A DNA stretch of 62,678 bases from Bacteroidia bacterium (GTDB taxonomy: Bacteria; Bacteroidota; Bacteroidia; Bacteroidales; Prolixibacteraceae), in NCBI GenBank assembly GCA_026391655.1, contig JAPLDR010000100.1, positions 1 to 62,678 of the forward strand, read 5' to 3'. The notes under the pieces were generated by a model. That model saw only the letters and a list, made by a program, of their open reading frames with translations. It searched no databases and had not been told where the DNA came from. Below, one piece after another: positions 18,156 through 28,167 of the stretch. Made by a program: the position numbers and the translations under genes. Each line of letters starts with the position of its first letter. The stretch's first letter is position 1.

Positions 18156-19037
18156 GTGGAAGCATCGGAACTATTAAAAAAAGTTCGAAAAATTGAGATA
18201 AAAACGAAAGGACTTTCCCGGAATATCTTTGCAGGAGAATACCACAGCGCGTTTAAAGGGCGAGGTATGGCCTTCAGTGAAGTGCGTGAATACCAGTTCG
18301 GTGACGATATCCGAAACATCGACTGGAACGTAACTGCCCGGTATGGTCACCCGTTTATCAAGATATTTGAAGAAGAAAGAGAGCTGACGGTCATGTTGCT
18401 TGTCGACGTGAGCGGCTCACGCGATTTTGGTACTGTCGAACGGATGAAAAAGAATGTGATCGTCGAGATTGCAGCAATACTTTCATTTTCGGCTATCTCA
18501 AACAACGATAAAATTGGCGTTATCTTCTTTTCCGACCAAATCGAAAAATTTATTCCACCTAAAAAGGGACGCACTCATACTTTGCGAATTATAAGGGAAC
18601 TGATTGAATTTGAACCGGTTTCAAGGAAGACAGATATCGCTGTTGCCTTACGCTATCTCACAAATGCGATGAAACGAAGGGTCACAGCTTTTGTGATCTC
18701 CGACTTTATGGACAAATTTCCACCAATGGAGCAGGCCTTATCAATCGCCATTAACAAACATGATATTGTAGGGCTTCGTATTTATGACGAACGTGAGTCA
18801 TGGCTTCCGTCCGTTGGTATGATTAAACTCAAAGATGCCGAAACTGGCGAATATCTTTGGGTTGATTCGTCAAACGTTCGTGTAAGGGAAACCTACAACC
18901 GTTATTGGAGCGAAAAAAATAAACAATTGGATAGCTTGCTGAAAAAGACCGGTTTAGACTATGTCAATATCAGCACACGCGAAGATTACGTGAAATCGCT
19001 CGTTGCGCTTTTTAAGAAAAGGGAGCACAAATTATGA
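18156..19037 (+). CDS. DUF58 domain protein of the Bat operon
   Basis: A 293-residue cytoplasmic DUF58/VWA-like protein. The family signature REYQFGDDIRNIDWNVTARY is at about 44-63, followed by the VWA metal site LLVDVSGSRDF (about 81-91) and IGVIFFSDQIEKFIPP. The start is a GTG at 18156; no nearer ATG fits. The gene lies 75 nt after the MoxR gene and its stop overlaps the next start (ATGA). DUF58 proteins normally partner MoxR ATPases. Their exact client in Bat systems is not settled. Confidence 0.93.
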   Translation: MEASELLKKVRKIEIKTKGLSRNIFAGEYHSAFKGRGMAFSEVREYQFGDDIRNIDWNVTARYGHPFIKIFEEERELTVMLLVDVSGSRDFGTVERMKKNVIVEIAAILSFSAISNNDKIGVIFFSDQIEKFIPPKKGRTHTLRIIRELIEFEPVSRKTDIAVALRYLTNAMKRRVTAFVISDFMDKFPPMEQALSIAINKHDIVGLRIYDERESWLPSVGMIKLKDAETGEYLWVDSSNVRVRETYNRYWSEKNKQLDSLLKKTGLDYVNISTREDYVKSLVALFKKREHKL

Positions 19038-20059
19038 ATAGATCGCATCAATTAAAATATATATTCTCGTTTTCTGTTTTTTTTCTGTCCCTCTTATTTG
19101 TGAACGGACAGGGCATAAAGCTGAGAACTGCCCTTGAACACGACTCTATCTGGCTGGGTGATCAGATTAAGCTGTTGATTGTTGTCGAGCAACCAGCCGC
19201 AACAAAAATTGAATTTCCTCAGTTACCTGATTCGATTCAAAAAATCGAAATTCTGCAAAAATCAAAGATCGATACCTCAAAGCTGGATGGAACCCGAATT
19301 CAATTGAAGCAAACTTATCTTGTAACTTGTTTCGACAGCGGAGCTCATTATATTCCGCCATTCAAATTTAATGTAAAAAGGGCTTTAAGTGTAGATTCGC
19401 TAAGGAGTAACGACTTAACACTCTTTGTGAAATTTCCTCCCGTCGATCTGAAAAAGGGACCAGCCGATATTAAAAAACCATTTTCAGCACCTGTTACGCT
19501 TAAAGAGATCGCCCCATGGTTGCTTGGTATTATATTGATTGGCGCAATTGTATTTTTGGTGATTTACGCTATTAGCCGTATTAAAAGGAACAAACCTTTA
19601 TTCGTGCGACCGCCGAAACCCAAGTTACCACCACATGTACTTGCTTTACAGGAGTTGGATAAACTGAAAAAAGAAGAGTTATGGCAACACGAGAAGGTGA
19701 AGGATTATTATACCCGCCTTACTGATATCGTCAGGGTTTATATCGAAGATCGGTTTACGATTGCAGCTATGGAACAGACCACATTTGAAATTCTGACCAG
19801 TTTCAAACAAAATGAATCGCTGATCGACAAAAAAACATTTGCCGAATTGAAAGAAATTTTGGAGTTGGCTGATTTTGTGAAATTTGCAAAGTTAACTCCT
19901 CTTCCCGACGAGAATCACCATGTACTTTCAAACGCTTATCTTTTTGTAAAAGAAACAACCGTTGAAACGGTTACTGAATTACCCAAGCCTGCTGAAACAA
20001 AAGGGAAGGAAGATGTAGTTGTTGGTTTGAGTGATAATAAGGAGGAAAGTCAGCTATGA
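19034..20059 (+). CDS. Bat operon membrane protein (DUF4381-like)
   Basis: A 341-residue envelope protein: signal peptide (about 1-26, ending VNGQ), a periplasmic beta-rich domain (27-150), one membrane helix (about 158-182, WLLGIILIGAIVFLVIYAIS) and a cytoplasmic helical domain with VKDYYTRLTDIVRVYIEDRF (about 224-243). The last part resembles the cytoplasmic DUF4381/BatD C-terminal region. It is overlapped at both ends by DUF58 and batA (ATGA junctions), so it is translationally coupled. Its fixed position between DUF58 and BatA is usual for Bacteroidota, but its function is unknown. Confidence 0.8.
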   Translation: MNRSHQLKYIFSFSVFFLSLLFVNGQGIKLRTALEHDSIWLGDQIKLLIVVEQPAATKIEFPQLPDSIQKIEILQKSKIDTSKLDGTRIQLKQTYLVTCFDSGAHYIPPFKFNVKRALSVDSLRSNDLTLFVKFPPVDLKKGPADIKKPFSAPVTLKEIAPWLLGIILIGAIVFLVIYAISRIKRNKPLFVRPPKPKLPPHVLALQELDKLKKEELWQHEKVKDYYTRLTDIVRVYIEDRFTIAAMEQTTFEILTSFKQNESLIDKKTFAELKEILELADFVKFAKLTPLPDENHHVLSNAYLFVKETTVETVTELPKPAETKGKEDVVVGLSDNKEESQL

Positions 20060-21048
20060 GTACAATCACATTTGCCAAACCCGAACTGTTTTATCTTTTG
20101 CTGGGATTGATCCCAATGATTGTTTGGTATTTTCTTCGCCAGAAAAAGTCGAAGGCAAGTATTCAGATCAGCACGCTTGAATCGTTAAAAACTGTGCCAC
20201 TAACGTGGAAACACGCTTTACGACATGCTGCTTTTATTTTACAGCTTGCCGTACTTTCACTTATTATTGCTTGCCTTGCCCGGCCACAATCTTCGGACAG
20301 CTGGCAAAACCAAACGATTGAAGGGATTGATATTATGATTGCGCTCGATATGTCGAGTTCGATGCTTGCGCGGGATTTCCAACCAGATAGACTCGGAGCT
20401 GCAAAATCAGTTGCAACAGAATTTATTTCAGGTCGTATGTATGACCGGATTGGATTGGTAGTTTTCTCTGCCGAAAGTTTTACACAATGTCCCCTAACAA
20501 CTGATCGGGCTGTTTTGATCAATCTTTTTCAGAATTTGCAGCCTGGGTTGCTCGAAGACGGAACAGCAATCGGGCTGGGATTGGCCAATGCAGTTTCGCG
20601 GTTAAAAGATAGTGAAGCGAAAAGCAAAGTTGTTATTCTACTGACTGATGGCGAGAATAACCGCGGGGAAATTGCCCCTATCACAGCCGCTGAAATTGCA
20701 AAGACTTTTGGAGTAAGAGTTTATACAATTGGTATTGGAACGGTAGGGACTGCTCCATATCCTGTGCAAACTCCATTTGGAATCCAGCTTCGCGATATAG
20801 AAGTGAAGATTGACGAAAAAACGTTGCAGGAGATTGCCAATATCACCGATGGTAAATATTTCCGTGCCACCAACAACAGAACTTTGATCGAAATTTATAA
20901 AGAGATTGATCGGTTGGAAAGATCAAAAATTGAAAACAAGGAGTTCAGCAAAAAGAATGAAGAGTTTCGCCGCTATGCTATTTGGGCTCTTGTTCTTGCG
21001 CTATTTGCTATGATTCTGCAATTTGTGGTATTCAGGCATATTCCGTAA
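20056..21048 (+). CDS. batA: Bat aerotolerance VWA protein BatA
   Basis: Membrane-anchored von Willebrand A protein, 330 residues. Two N-terminal membrane helices (about 10-27 and 58-76) are followed by a VWA domain with a complete MIDAS metal site: DIMIALDMSSSML (Asp at about 98, then SSS) and LLTDGENNRGEIAP. There is one C-terminal membrane helix (about 310-328). The Bat genes were linked to oxygen tolerance in Bacteroides. BatA and BatB are thought to assemble in the inner membrane with the domain facing the periplasm. Start overlaps the previous stop. Confidence 0.93.
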   Translation: MSTITFAKPELFYLLLGLIPMIVWYFLRQKKSKASIQISTLESLKTVPLTWKHALRHAAFILQLAVLSLIIACLARPQSSDSWQNQTIEGIDIMIALDMSSSMLARDFQPDRLGAAKSVATEFISGRMYDRIGLVVFSAESFTQCPLTTDRAVLINLFQNLQPGLLEDGTAIGLGLANAVSRLKDSEAKSKVVILLTDGENNRGEIAPITAAEIAKTFGVRVYTIGIGTVGTAPYPVQTPFGIQLRDIEVKIDEKTLQEIANITDGKYFRATNNRTLIEIYKEIDRLERSKIENKEFSKKNEEFRRYAIWALVLALFAMILQFVVFRHIP

Positions 21049-21072
21049 AAGAAATCAGAAAAAAATTGAGTT

Positions 21073-22113
21073 ATGGAATCGTTTAGATTTGCACATCCCG
21101 AATATTTCTATTTTCTGCTGGTCATCCCGGTATTCACGGTATTTTTTATCCTGGCGAGAATAAACAGGCATCGGTCGTTGCGGCTGTTTGGTGACCATGC
21201 ATTGATTTCACAATTAATGCCCAGCGTATCGACCGCAAGACCCATCATCAAATTCATCTTATGGATGTTTGCCCTGGGTTTTATCATTACTGCGCTTGCA
21301 CAGCCACAGTTCGGTTCGAAGCTTTTAATTTCGAAACGCAAAGGTGTTGAGTTGATTATTGCGCTCGATGTTTCGAACAGTATGATGGCCGAAGATATTA
21401 AACCAAACCGGCTCGAACGGGCAAAAAGGGCAATTGCCAAATTGACCGAACGTCTTCGCGACGATAAGCTTGGTCTGATCGTTTTTGCCGGTCAGGCTTT
21501 TGTCCAGCTTCCGATCACCACTGATTATGTCTCGGCTAAATTGTTTCTCGATGCCATTAATACGAGTATTGTTCCCGTACAAGGGACAGCAATTGGTGCT
21601 GCGATTGATATGGCAACGAAATCCTTCTCTCCTAATTTTATTGGAAGTAAGGCAGTTATCGTTATTACTGATGGAGAAAATCACGAAGATGACGCTGTCG
21701 GGGCTGCCAAATCAGCACTCGGGAAAAAAATTGTTGTTCATACGATCGGGATGGGACTACCACAAGGAGCTCCTATCCCTATGGGAACTGAAGGCAGCCG
21801 TGATTTTCTGAAAGATAAGAGCGGCAATATTGTTGTGACAAAACTGGATGAAAGTATGTTAACCCAAATTGCCGCAGCAGGAGGAGGAACTTATATCAGG
21901 GCCAATAATGCCGAAGTCGGGTTGAATAACCTTTTCAACGAAATCGAAAAAATGGAGAAGACAGAGTTGGATTCGCGCGAATATTCCGAATACAACGACC
22001 AGTTTCCACTATTTCTTACCCTAGCTCTGGCAATGATTCTGATCGATTTTATGATCCTCGAACGGAAAAACAAATGGCTTCGTAACTTCAGGTTATTTGG
22101 CAATCAAAAATGA
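21073..22113 (+). CDS. batB: Bat aerotolerance VWA protein BatB
   Basis: Paralogue of BatA, 346 residues, with the same plan: two N-terminal helices (about 10-28 and 58-76), a VWA domain with MIDAS residues in ELIIALDVSNSMMAEDI (Asp at about 99) and VITDGENHEDDA, and a C-terminal membrane helix (FPLFLTLALAMILIDFMIL). It keeps the IKPNRLERAKRAI stretch that parallels FQPDRLGAAKSVA in BatA. Its stop overlaps the start of batC by 4 nt. Confidence 0.93.
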   Translation: MESFRFAHPEYFYFLLVIPVFTVFFILARINRHRSLRLFGDHALISQLMPSVSTARPIIKFILWMFALGFIITALAQPQFGSKLLISKRKGVELIIALDVSNSMMAEDIKPNRLERAKRAIAKLTERLRDDKLGLIVFAGQAFVQLPITTDYVSAKLFLDAINTSIVPVQGTAIGAAIDMATKSFSPNFIGSKAVIVITDGENHEDDAVGAAKSALGKKIVVHTIGMGLPQGAPIPMGTEGSRDFLKDKSGNIVVTKLDESMLTQIAAAGGGTYIRANNAEVGLNNLFNEIEKMEKTELDSREYSEYNDQFPLFLTLALAMILIDFMILERKNKWLRNFRLFGNQK

Positions 22114-22815
22114 GTATTGTTATGAAGAAATTATTACTGATACTATTGGCATTTATCATCGCACCCACGGCTTTTGCGCAAAAAGAACGGAAGTTTGTCC
22201 GCGAAGGAAACGGCTATTATAGTGACGGACTTAAAGATACAACTAAACTGGACACCATAAGTTTTGGAAAGGCCGAAGTTGCCTATCGTCGTGCTTTACA
22301 GATAAAGCCCGATGATTTTCATTGGCAGGTCAATCTGGCTGACGCTATTTATAAGCAAAACAAACCAGATCAGGCCGCCTCTGAATTCGAAAAACTGATT
22401 GATAAAGCAACCGGTCCGACAGAGAAATCGATGGTCTATCACAACCTTGGTAACTCATTACTTGCTCAGAAAAAGTTTGATCCAAGTATTGATGCTTATA
22501 AAAAAGCGTTGCGAATCACTCCTAATGATCCCGCAACAAAATACAACCTTGCCTACGCGATGAAGATGAAAAAGAAAGACCAGGAACAAAAGAAGAACAA
22601 AAGATCAGAAAAAGGATAAAGACAAGCAGGATCAAAATAAGGATCAGCAAAATAAGGATCAGCAGCAACAGCCGCCGCCGCAGAATAAAATATCGAAGCA
22701 AAGTGCAGAACAGATGTTGCAAGCTCTTGAGAATGACGAAAAGCAGACACAGGAAAAAGTAAAGAAAGCGCAGGCGGTGAGAACTGAAAGAACGAAAGTG
22801 GAGAAAAACTGGTAA
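22110..22815 (+). pseudogene. batC: Bat operon TPR protein BatC, interrupted by a +1 frameshift
   Basis: The first frame gives a signal peptide (MKKLLLILLAFIIAPTAFAQ, if started at 22122) and two to three TPR units, then stops at 22619 in a Lys-rich tail. The expected C-terminus follows immediately in the +1 frame to 22815: a DKQDQNKDQQ-type Gln/Lys linker, PPPQNKISKQSAEQMLQALE and a terminal VEKNW. Removing one A from the run at 22599-22602 joins the two parts as NKDQKKDK. The rest of the operon is intact, so this may be a sequencing or assembly error in an A-rich tract, a real mutation, or slippage. If restored, the protein is about 235 residues, normal for BatC. Confidence 0.85.
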
Positions 22816-22868
22816 GAATGACTATTTTTGAATGATTTTGATTAATAAATGAAATATTGAAAGAGACT

Positions 22869-24668
22869 ATGAGGATAAAGCTACTCTATCTTTTAGTTTG
22901 TGTTTTGCTATTAAGTTTGACCGGGTTTGCCCAACAGGTTAGCTTTACGATGGAAGCACCTAAAATAGTGGAACTTGGCGAACAGTTTAGACTTGCTTTC
23001 ACATTGAATGCCAGAGGTCAAAGCTTAAAACTACCTGAGCTCACCGATTTTGATGTCCTGATGGGACCATCAACGTCGCAGAATAGTTCCTATCAGATCA
23101 TCAATGGAGTAAGTTCCCAATCAGTATCTTTTTCTTATCTGTATGTGTTGAGGGCAAAGAAAGAGGGGCGTTTCCCGATCAGTGCTGCATCGATCAATGT
23201 GAACGGTACAATCTACACATCGAATACAATTACGATCGAAGTGGTTAAAGGATCGGCAAAACCTTCAGGTGGAGGTGTTGATGCGCCGACTTTGACCCCC
23301 GGATCGGTTCCAAAATCTGACCTTTTCGTTAAGCTGATTGTCGATCGCCATAGTCTTTACAAAGGTGATCATGCAATGGCGACCATAAAAATCTATTCAA
23401 AAGTTAATCTTAACGGATTTGAGGATATAGCGCTCCCCAATTTCGAAGGGTTCTGGTCGCAGGATGTCGAGCTACCACAGCAGATCTCGCTTCAGCGTGA
23501 AACTTATAATGGAGAGATTTATAATGTTGGTACTTTAAAGAAAACATTGCTGTTTCCTCAGCAAACCGGAGTTATTACTATCGGGAAAGTAAAAATTGAT
23601 TGCGTTGTCCAACAACGAGTGAAACAGCCAAAAAGCTTTTTCGATGACTTTTTCGACAATTTTGCCAATGTTCGCGCTACTGTTACGAGCGATCCGGTAA
23701 TAGTTACTGTCAATCCGCTTCCGGCAGGACCTGCAGACTTCTCGGGAGCCGTAGGACGATTTGATCTTAGGTCGTCAATTACTTCAACGAGTGTCAAAGA
23801 GAACGATGCCATTACGCTGCGCATTGATGTAACCGGGAACGGGAATATTAAACTGATCAACGCCCCAAAATTGAAGTTGCCTGCCGATTTTGAGATCTAT
23901 GATCCGAAAACACAGAGTAACTATACTGCTACTTCCGAAGGTCTTAACGGAAATATTTCGTTTGAATATCTGTTTCTTCCACGATTCGCAGGGGATTACA
24001 CAATTCCACCGGTTAATTTCGTCTATTTCGATGCGGGTGTTGGGAAATACGTGACTAAATCGTCGCAGGAGTTCAAAATTCATGTCGCAAAAGGTGACGG
24101 GACACAATCGGCAAACGTGAGAAGCGCTGTTTCACAAGAAGATGTAAAATTTCTTGGGAAGGATATCCGGTTCATAAAAAACAAAATCGAATTATACCCA
24201 AAAGGAGATGTTTTCTTTGGAAGCTTCAGTTTTTACCTGATCTACCTGATAGGAATTTCCGGTTTGCTGGCGCTGTACCTTTTCTATCAGAAACGCATCC
24301 GTGAAAATGCAAACGTTGCCAGGATGAAAAACAAAAAGGCGAGCAAGGTTGCCCTTCGGCGATTGAAAGAGGCAAACGGACATTTAACCAGCGGAGCTAC
24401 AGAGAAGTTCTACGAAGCAGTTACACGTGCTTTCTGGGGTTATCTGAGCGACAAAATGACTATTCCTGTTGCTGAGCTGAATAAAGATCGTGCTGCCGCA
24501 GAATTGGTGAATCATAAAGCATCGGAAGGTGTGGTCACGCGTTTTATACAGATTTTGGATACCTGCGAATTTGAAAGGTTTGCTCCCGGTGGAGGCAACA
24601 GGAAAATGCATGAGATCTACAATGAAGCCTGTGATGTAATGAGTCAAATGGAAAAGGAGATCAATTGA
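22869..24668 (+). CDS. batD: Bat aerotolerance protein BatD
   Basis: A 599-residue envelope protein of the BatD (oxygen tolerance) family. Signal peptide MRIKLLYLLVCVLLLSLTGFAQ, a long periplasmic region of repeated Ig-like beta domains (for example FTMEAPKIVELGEQFRLAF, and NDAITLRIDVTGNGNIKLI at about 320), one membrane helix near 450-472 (SFYLIYLIGISGLLALYLFY) and a cytoplasmic helical tail. The ATG at 22869 is preferred over an in-frame TTG at 22857 because it places the signal peptide at the N-terminus. Expected to work with BatA, BatB and BatC. BatE follows at once. Confidence 0.92.
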   Translation: MRIKLLYLLVCVLLLSLTGFAQQVSFTMEAPKIVELGEQFRLAFTLNARGQSLKLPELTDFDVLMGPSTSQNSSYQIINGVSSQSVSFSYLYVLRAKKEGRFPISAASINVNGTIYTSNTITIEVVKGSAKPSGGGVDAPTLTPGSVPKSDLFVKLIVDRHSLYKGDHAMATIKIYSKVNLNGFEDIALPNFEGFWSQDVELPQQISLQRETYNGEIYNVGTLKKTLLFPQQTGVITIGKVKIDCVVQQRVKQPKSFFDDFFDNFANVRATVTSDPVIVTVNPLPAGPADFSGAVGRFDLRSSITSTSVKENDAITLRIDVTGNGNIKLINAPKLKLPADFEIYDPKTQSNYTATSEGLNGNISFEYLFLPRFAGDYTIPPVNFVYFDAGVGKYVTKSSQEFKIHVAKGDGTQSANVRSAVSQEDVKFLGKDIRFIKNKIELYPKGDVFFGSFSFYLIYLIGISGLLALYLFYQKRIRENANVARMKNKKASKVALRRLKEANGHLTSGATEKFYEAVTRAFWGYLSDKMTIPVAELNKDRAAAELVNHKASEGVVTRFIQILDTCEFERFAPGGGNRKMHEIYNEACDVMSQMEKEIN

Positions 24669-24691
24669 GAATCGAAGATCGGCGAAAGCCA

Positions 24692-24722
24692 ATTATGAAT
24701 TATGAATTACGAATTATGAAAA
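24692..24722. repeat. Short AATTATGAATTACGAATT repeat
   Basis: AATTATGAATTATGAATTAC and its continuation overlap the batD-batE junction. The same word appears near 33054 and 33225-33270 in the leuC-leuD gap, so it is a dispersed palindromic repeat rather than part of the Bat genes. Confidence 0.5.
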
Positions 24723-25489
24723 ACTCAATTAAAAAATATAGTTTACTGTTACTGATTGTTACCACTTGTTTGATATCCAAGGGACAATCAAATGCGGTTA
24801 AAGATTCGCTATATGCTGCAAATCAACTTTACAATACGGCAAAATATCAGGATGCCATCCGGAAATACCAATATGTAATCGGACAGGGATTCGAATCATC
24901 GGAATTGTATTACAATCTTGGGAATGCCTTTTATAAATCGGGGAAAGCCACTTATGCTATTTTGAATTACGAGCGGGCCAAAAAACTGGCGCCCAACGAC
25001 GATGATATCCGTTATAATCTTGATCTTGCACGTACACAGATCATTGACAACATTGTTCCTTTACCTGAACCGGGATTCCTTCGTTGGGTGAAACAATTTA
25101 TAAGCTCCCAGTCAATTGGTTTCTGGGGAACCTTCAGTATCATCACTTTTTTCGCGTTTCTCTTTTTGTTTGGACTATTCCTTTTATCCAGATCTTTCCA
25201 TATAAAACGGTTTGCCTTCTGGTTTTCAATTGCTGCAATTTCTTTATCAGCAGTTACCTTTACATTTGGATCACATTTGAAATCGAAGTTAATCAACCAC
25301 AATTCTGCCGTGATTACCGACCGAAGTGTTCGGGTAAAAGCTTCCCCCAGTGAAACAGGTACTGAATTATTCATTGTCCACGAAGGAGTTACTGTACAAT
25401 TAATTGACGAACTTGGTGAGTGGGTTAATGTCAGTCTGCCCGACGGGAATAAAGGGTGGGTTAAGGAATCGGCGATGGTGAGGATTTAA
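24716..25489 (+). CDS. batE: Bat operon TPR-SH3 protein BatE
   Basis: A 257-residue exported protein: signal peptide (MKNSIKKYSLLLLIVTTCLI then SKGQ) and two TPR units with ESSELYYNLGNAFYKSGKAT. Two membrane helices follow (IGFWGTFSIITFFAFLFLFG and FAFWFSIAAISLSAVTFTFG), and then a C-terminal bacterial SH3 domain (SVRVKASPSETGTELFIVHE to GWVKESAMVRI). The frame is open from a TTG at 24665 overlapping the batD stop, and an ATG also occurs at 24695. The ATG at 24716 sits directly before the signal peptide and outside a dispersed repeat. Last gene of the Bat operon. Confidence 0.9.
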   Translation: MKNSIKKYSLLLLIVTTCLISKGQSNAVKDSLYAANQLYNTAKYQDAIRKYQYVIGQGFESSELYYNLGNAFYKSGKATYAILNYERAKKLAPNDDDIRYNLDLARTQIIDNIVPLPEPGFLRWVKQFISSQSIGFWGTFSIITFFAFLFLFGLFLLSRSFHIKRFAFWFSIAAISLSAVTFTFGSHLKSKLINHNSAVITDRSVRVKASPSETGTELFIVHEGVTVQLIDELGEWVNVSLPDGNKGWVKESAMVRI

Positions 25490-25521
25490 TCTTTGTCGCT
25501 TAACCAGTTTTAATTTCCCCG

Positions 25522-25640
25522 CCGCTGGCTACTTGCAGTTGGCAACTGGCTGTGTTTTGCAAGGAATTTATTTTTAGAACTATTATCTGCTTCCGTTTGA
25601 TGACAAGCCAGAAGCCAATTTCCTGTCGCCAGTTGCTTTT
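25522..25640. repeat. Interspersed GCCAGTTGCC-type repeat, two opposed arms
   Basis: CTACTTGCAGTTGGCAACTG near 25527 and AAGCCAGAAGCCAATTTCCT then GTCGCCAGTTGC near 25602-25637 are opposed arms. They fill the gap between batE and the cyclase gene, a likely transcript end. Confidence 0.7.
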
Positions 25641-25667
25641 TTTATATACCTTTAATCTTCATCCGTA

Positions 25668-26288
25668 ATGAAACTCATCGACCTCACCCATACCATCCAA
25701 CCCAATATCCCGGTTTTTCCAGGTGATGATCCTGTTCAGCTTGAACAGATCAGAACCCTTGAGCGCGACGGATTTAATAATTTCAGACTTTCAACAGGCA
25801 TGCATGTAGGGACACATATCGACGGACCAATGCATATGACATCGGATACCAAAATGATGGCTGAGTTGCCGCTTGAAATGTTTGCAGGGAAAGGAGTATT
25901 GATTGATGTCAGAGGAGAGCAAAAGATTGAGTTTAGGGAGTCGTTCCGGACGATGATTCAATCTGGTGATATCGTCTTATTTTATTCCGGATCAGATACC
26001 ATTTTTGGCACGCCACAATATTTCACCGATTATCCCGATATTACCGAAGAATTAGCACTTTTTTTAGCAGATCAGCGCGTGAAAATAATCGGACTTGACT
26101 GGGTTTCGCCCGATCATGAACCTTATCCAATCCATGATATCCTCTTCAAAAACAATATTCTGATTCTCGAAAACCTCACCAATCTTGGTCAGTTATTACA
26201 CGCAACTTACTTCGAAGTCTTTGCATTCCCGCTAAAAATTAAGGCTGATAGTTCGATAGTAAGAGTTGTGGCGAGGGTGAAAGAATAG
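25668..26288 (+). CDS. Cyclase family protein (kynurenine formamidase-like metal hydrolase)
   Basis: A 206-residue cytoplasmic enzyme of the cyclase/KynB superfamily. The N-terminus IDLTHTIQPNIPVFPGDDP and the metal-binding motif GMHVGTHIDGPMHM (HxGTHxDxPxH type, about 45-58) are clear. IIGLDWVSPDHEPYPIHDIL (about 146-165) carries the second family His. Members hydrolyse formylkynurenine or related amides. No tryptophan catabolic genes are nearby, so the substrate is open. A hairpin terminator follows at 26362. Confidence 0.85.
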   Translation: MKLIDLTHTIQPNIPVFPGDDPVQLEQIRTLERDGFNNFRLSTGMHVGTHIDGPMHMTSDTKMMAELPLEMFAGKGVLIDVRGEQKIEFRESFRTMIQSGDIVLFYSGSDTIFGTPQYFTDYPDITEELALFLADQRVKIIGLDWVSPDHEPYPIHDILFKNNILILENLTNLGQLLHATYFEVFAFPLKIKADSSIVRVVARVKE

Positions 26289-26361
26289 AAATGAGCGGGT
26301 GACTTGTTCAAATTCTGAACAGTTCTCGCTCGTTTAATAATTTAAAAGAAAAACTAAAAAA

Positions 26362-26400
26362 AGCCCCATCCATCGGTTGACGGACAGGGCTATTTTATTT
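26362..26400. terminator. Rho-independent terminator between the cyclase gene and ilvC
   Basis: AGCCC (26362-26366) pairs with GGGCT (26387-26391), with an inner TCC/GGA extension. On the plus strand it is followed by ATTTTATTTT and on the minus strand by a U-rich tract, so it can serve the convergent genes on both sides. Confidence 0.75.
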
Positions 26401-26417
26401 TATCAATAGTTTATTGC

Positions 26418-27893
26418 TTAGATAATCGCTTTCATGGCGTCCATTGCATCGCGCAATTCTTCACCAACGATCTCAACTTCGTGGTAACGGATTGCTTCAT
26501 TAACCCGAATCAGTTCCTTGTTATCGACATGATTATCAATTCCGGCATTGAAGTTTTTGCCGATCACGTTTGTATCGATTTTTGACATAAAACCGGCTAA
26601 TAACGGTTTACAGGCATGATCGAACAAATAGCAGCCATATTCGGCAGTGTCGGAAATTACACGGTTCATTTCGAACAATTTTTTGCGGGCGATCGTATTG
26701 GCAATCAGCGGGGTTTCGTGTAACGATTCGTAGTAAGCCGACTCCGCTTTGATGCCATCTTCGGTCATTACTTCGAATGCCAGCTCTACACCTGCTTTTA
26801 TAAATGCAATCATTAAGGTACCATTGTCAAAATATTCCTGCTCAGTAATTTTCATGGAACCTGCGGGAGTTTTTTCGAAAGCAGTTTCGCCTGTTTCAGC
26901 CCTCCAGGCAAGCAGGTTTTTATCACCGGCTTTCCAGTCTTCCATCATCGTTGCCGAGAAGGTACCAGACATGATGTTATCCATATGATGTTCGTACAGC
27001 GGACGCATGATGGTTTTAAGTTCTTCAGCCAATTTAAAGGCTGCAATTTTTGCAGGATTTGACAGACGATCCATCATATGCGTAATTCCACCCAATTTCA
27101 AAGCTTCGGTAGTCACTTCCCAACCGTACTGAATAAATTTTGAGGCATATCCGGGATCAATCCCTTTTTCAACCATTTTATTGAACATCAGGATAGAAGC
27201 AGACTGCAATACGCCACAAAGAATGGTTTGCTCGCCCATAAGATCCGATTTTACTTCGGCAACAAACGACGATTTCAGAACTCCTGCCTTGTGACCACCG
27301 GTACCGGCACAGTAGGCTTTTGCTATTTCAAAACCATCACCGTTTGGATCGTTTTCGCGGTGCACAGCAATCAGGGTGGGTACACCAAATCCGCGTAAAA
27401 ACTCAGCACGGACTTCCGATGCCGGCGATTTTGGTGCCACCATAATCACAGTAATATCCTTGCGAATTTGTATTCCTTCCTCAACAATATTAAATCCATG
27501 TGAATACGAAAGACAAGCGCCTTTTTTCATTAACGGAACCGCCTGATTCACAACCGGAGTATGGTATTTATCGGGAGTCAGGTTCAAAACAAGGTCGGCT
27601 TTAGGAACCATTTCCTCGAAAGTGCCAAATTTAAACTTGTTTTCCATGAGGTTCTGATACGAAATATGCTTCTCGTCGATTTCAATTTTACGTAAGGCAT
27701 ACGAAACATCCAAACCACTGTCGCGCAGGTTAAGTCCCTGTGCAAGACCTTGTGCACCACATCCAAGAACGACAATTTTTTTGCCTTTTAGTTTTTTTAC
27801 ACCATCAGCGAATTCTGACTGATCCATGAAATCACATTTTCCAAGCTCTTCAATTTTGAGTCTTAAAGGAAGTGAACTGAAATAATTTGCCAT
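26418..27893 (-). CDS. ilvC: Ketol-acid reductoisomerase (class II)
   Basis: Converts 2-acetolactate or 2-aceto-2-hydroxybutyrate to the dihydroxy acids of valine and isoleucine synthesis, with NADPH and Mg. At 491 residues it is the long class II form. The nucleotide loop [15 protein letters not shown] is at about 41-55. [16 protein letters not shown] and the duplicated knotted C-terminal domains ([34 protein letters not shown]) follow. The frame is open to 27938 but [20 protein letters not shown] at 27893 is the family N-terminus. It is apart from the main ilv-leu operon, downstream of an AraC gene and a repeat. Confidence 0.96.
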   Translation of the reverse strand: MANYFSSLPLRLKIEELGKCDFMDQSEFADGVKKLKGKKIVVLGCGAQGLAQGLNLRDSGLDVSYALRKIEIDEKHISYQNLMENKFKFGTFEEMVPKADLVLNLTPDKYHTPVVNQAVPLMKKGACLSYSHGFNIVEEGIQIRKDITVIMVAPKSPASEVRAEFLRGFGVPTLIAVHRENDPNGDGFEIAKAYCAGTGGHKAGVLKSSFVAEVKSDLMGEQTILCGVLQSASILMFNKMVEKGIDPGYASKFIQYGWEVTTEALKLGGITHMMDRLSNPAKIAAFKLAEELKTIMRPLYEHHMDNIMSGTFSATMMEDWKAGDKNLLAWRAETGETAFEKTPAGSMKITEQEYFDNGTLMIAFIKAGVELAFEVMTEDGIKAESAYYESLHETPLIANTIARKKLFEMNRVISDTAEYGCYLFDHACKPLLAGFMSKIDTNVIGKNFNAGIDNHVDNKELIRVNEAIRYHEVEIVGEELRDAMDAMKAII

Positions 27894-27942
27894 TTTAATG
27901 ATTTTATAGTGATTAATAATTATTGTTGAACGTTTCAATATT

Positions 27943-28014
27943 AAGCTTCTGGCAGCTTGCTACTGGTTTCTGGCTGTCGTTTGCCAGCCGCAAGTTGCCA
28001 GCTGCCAGTTGCAG
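27943..28014. repeat. Interspersed GCCAGTTGCC-type repeat
   Basis: TTCTGGCAGCTTGCTACTGG then TTTCTGGCTGTC and TTGCCAGCCGCAAGTTGCCA form closely spaced opposed arms just upstream of ilvC, in the 274-nt gap to the AraC gene. It is the most compact copy in the window. Confidence 0.75.
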
Positions 28015-28167
28015 ATGATTCCGAAACTTTACGGTTAATTCGACAATACAAAGCAAATGAATATTCAGCAAAGAAAACTGTAGAAAACCAATTATTTTAG
28101 GTGATTTTCATGGTTTATTGTTTTCACGAAACTTTAAAAACAAAAATATATATTAAACAACAGCGAG

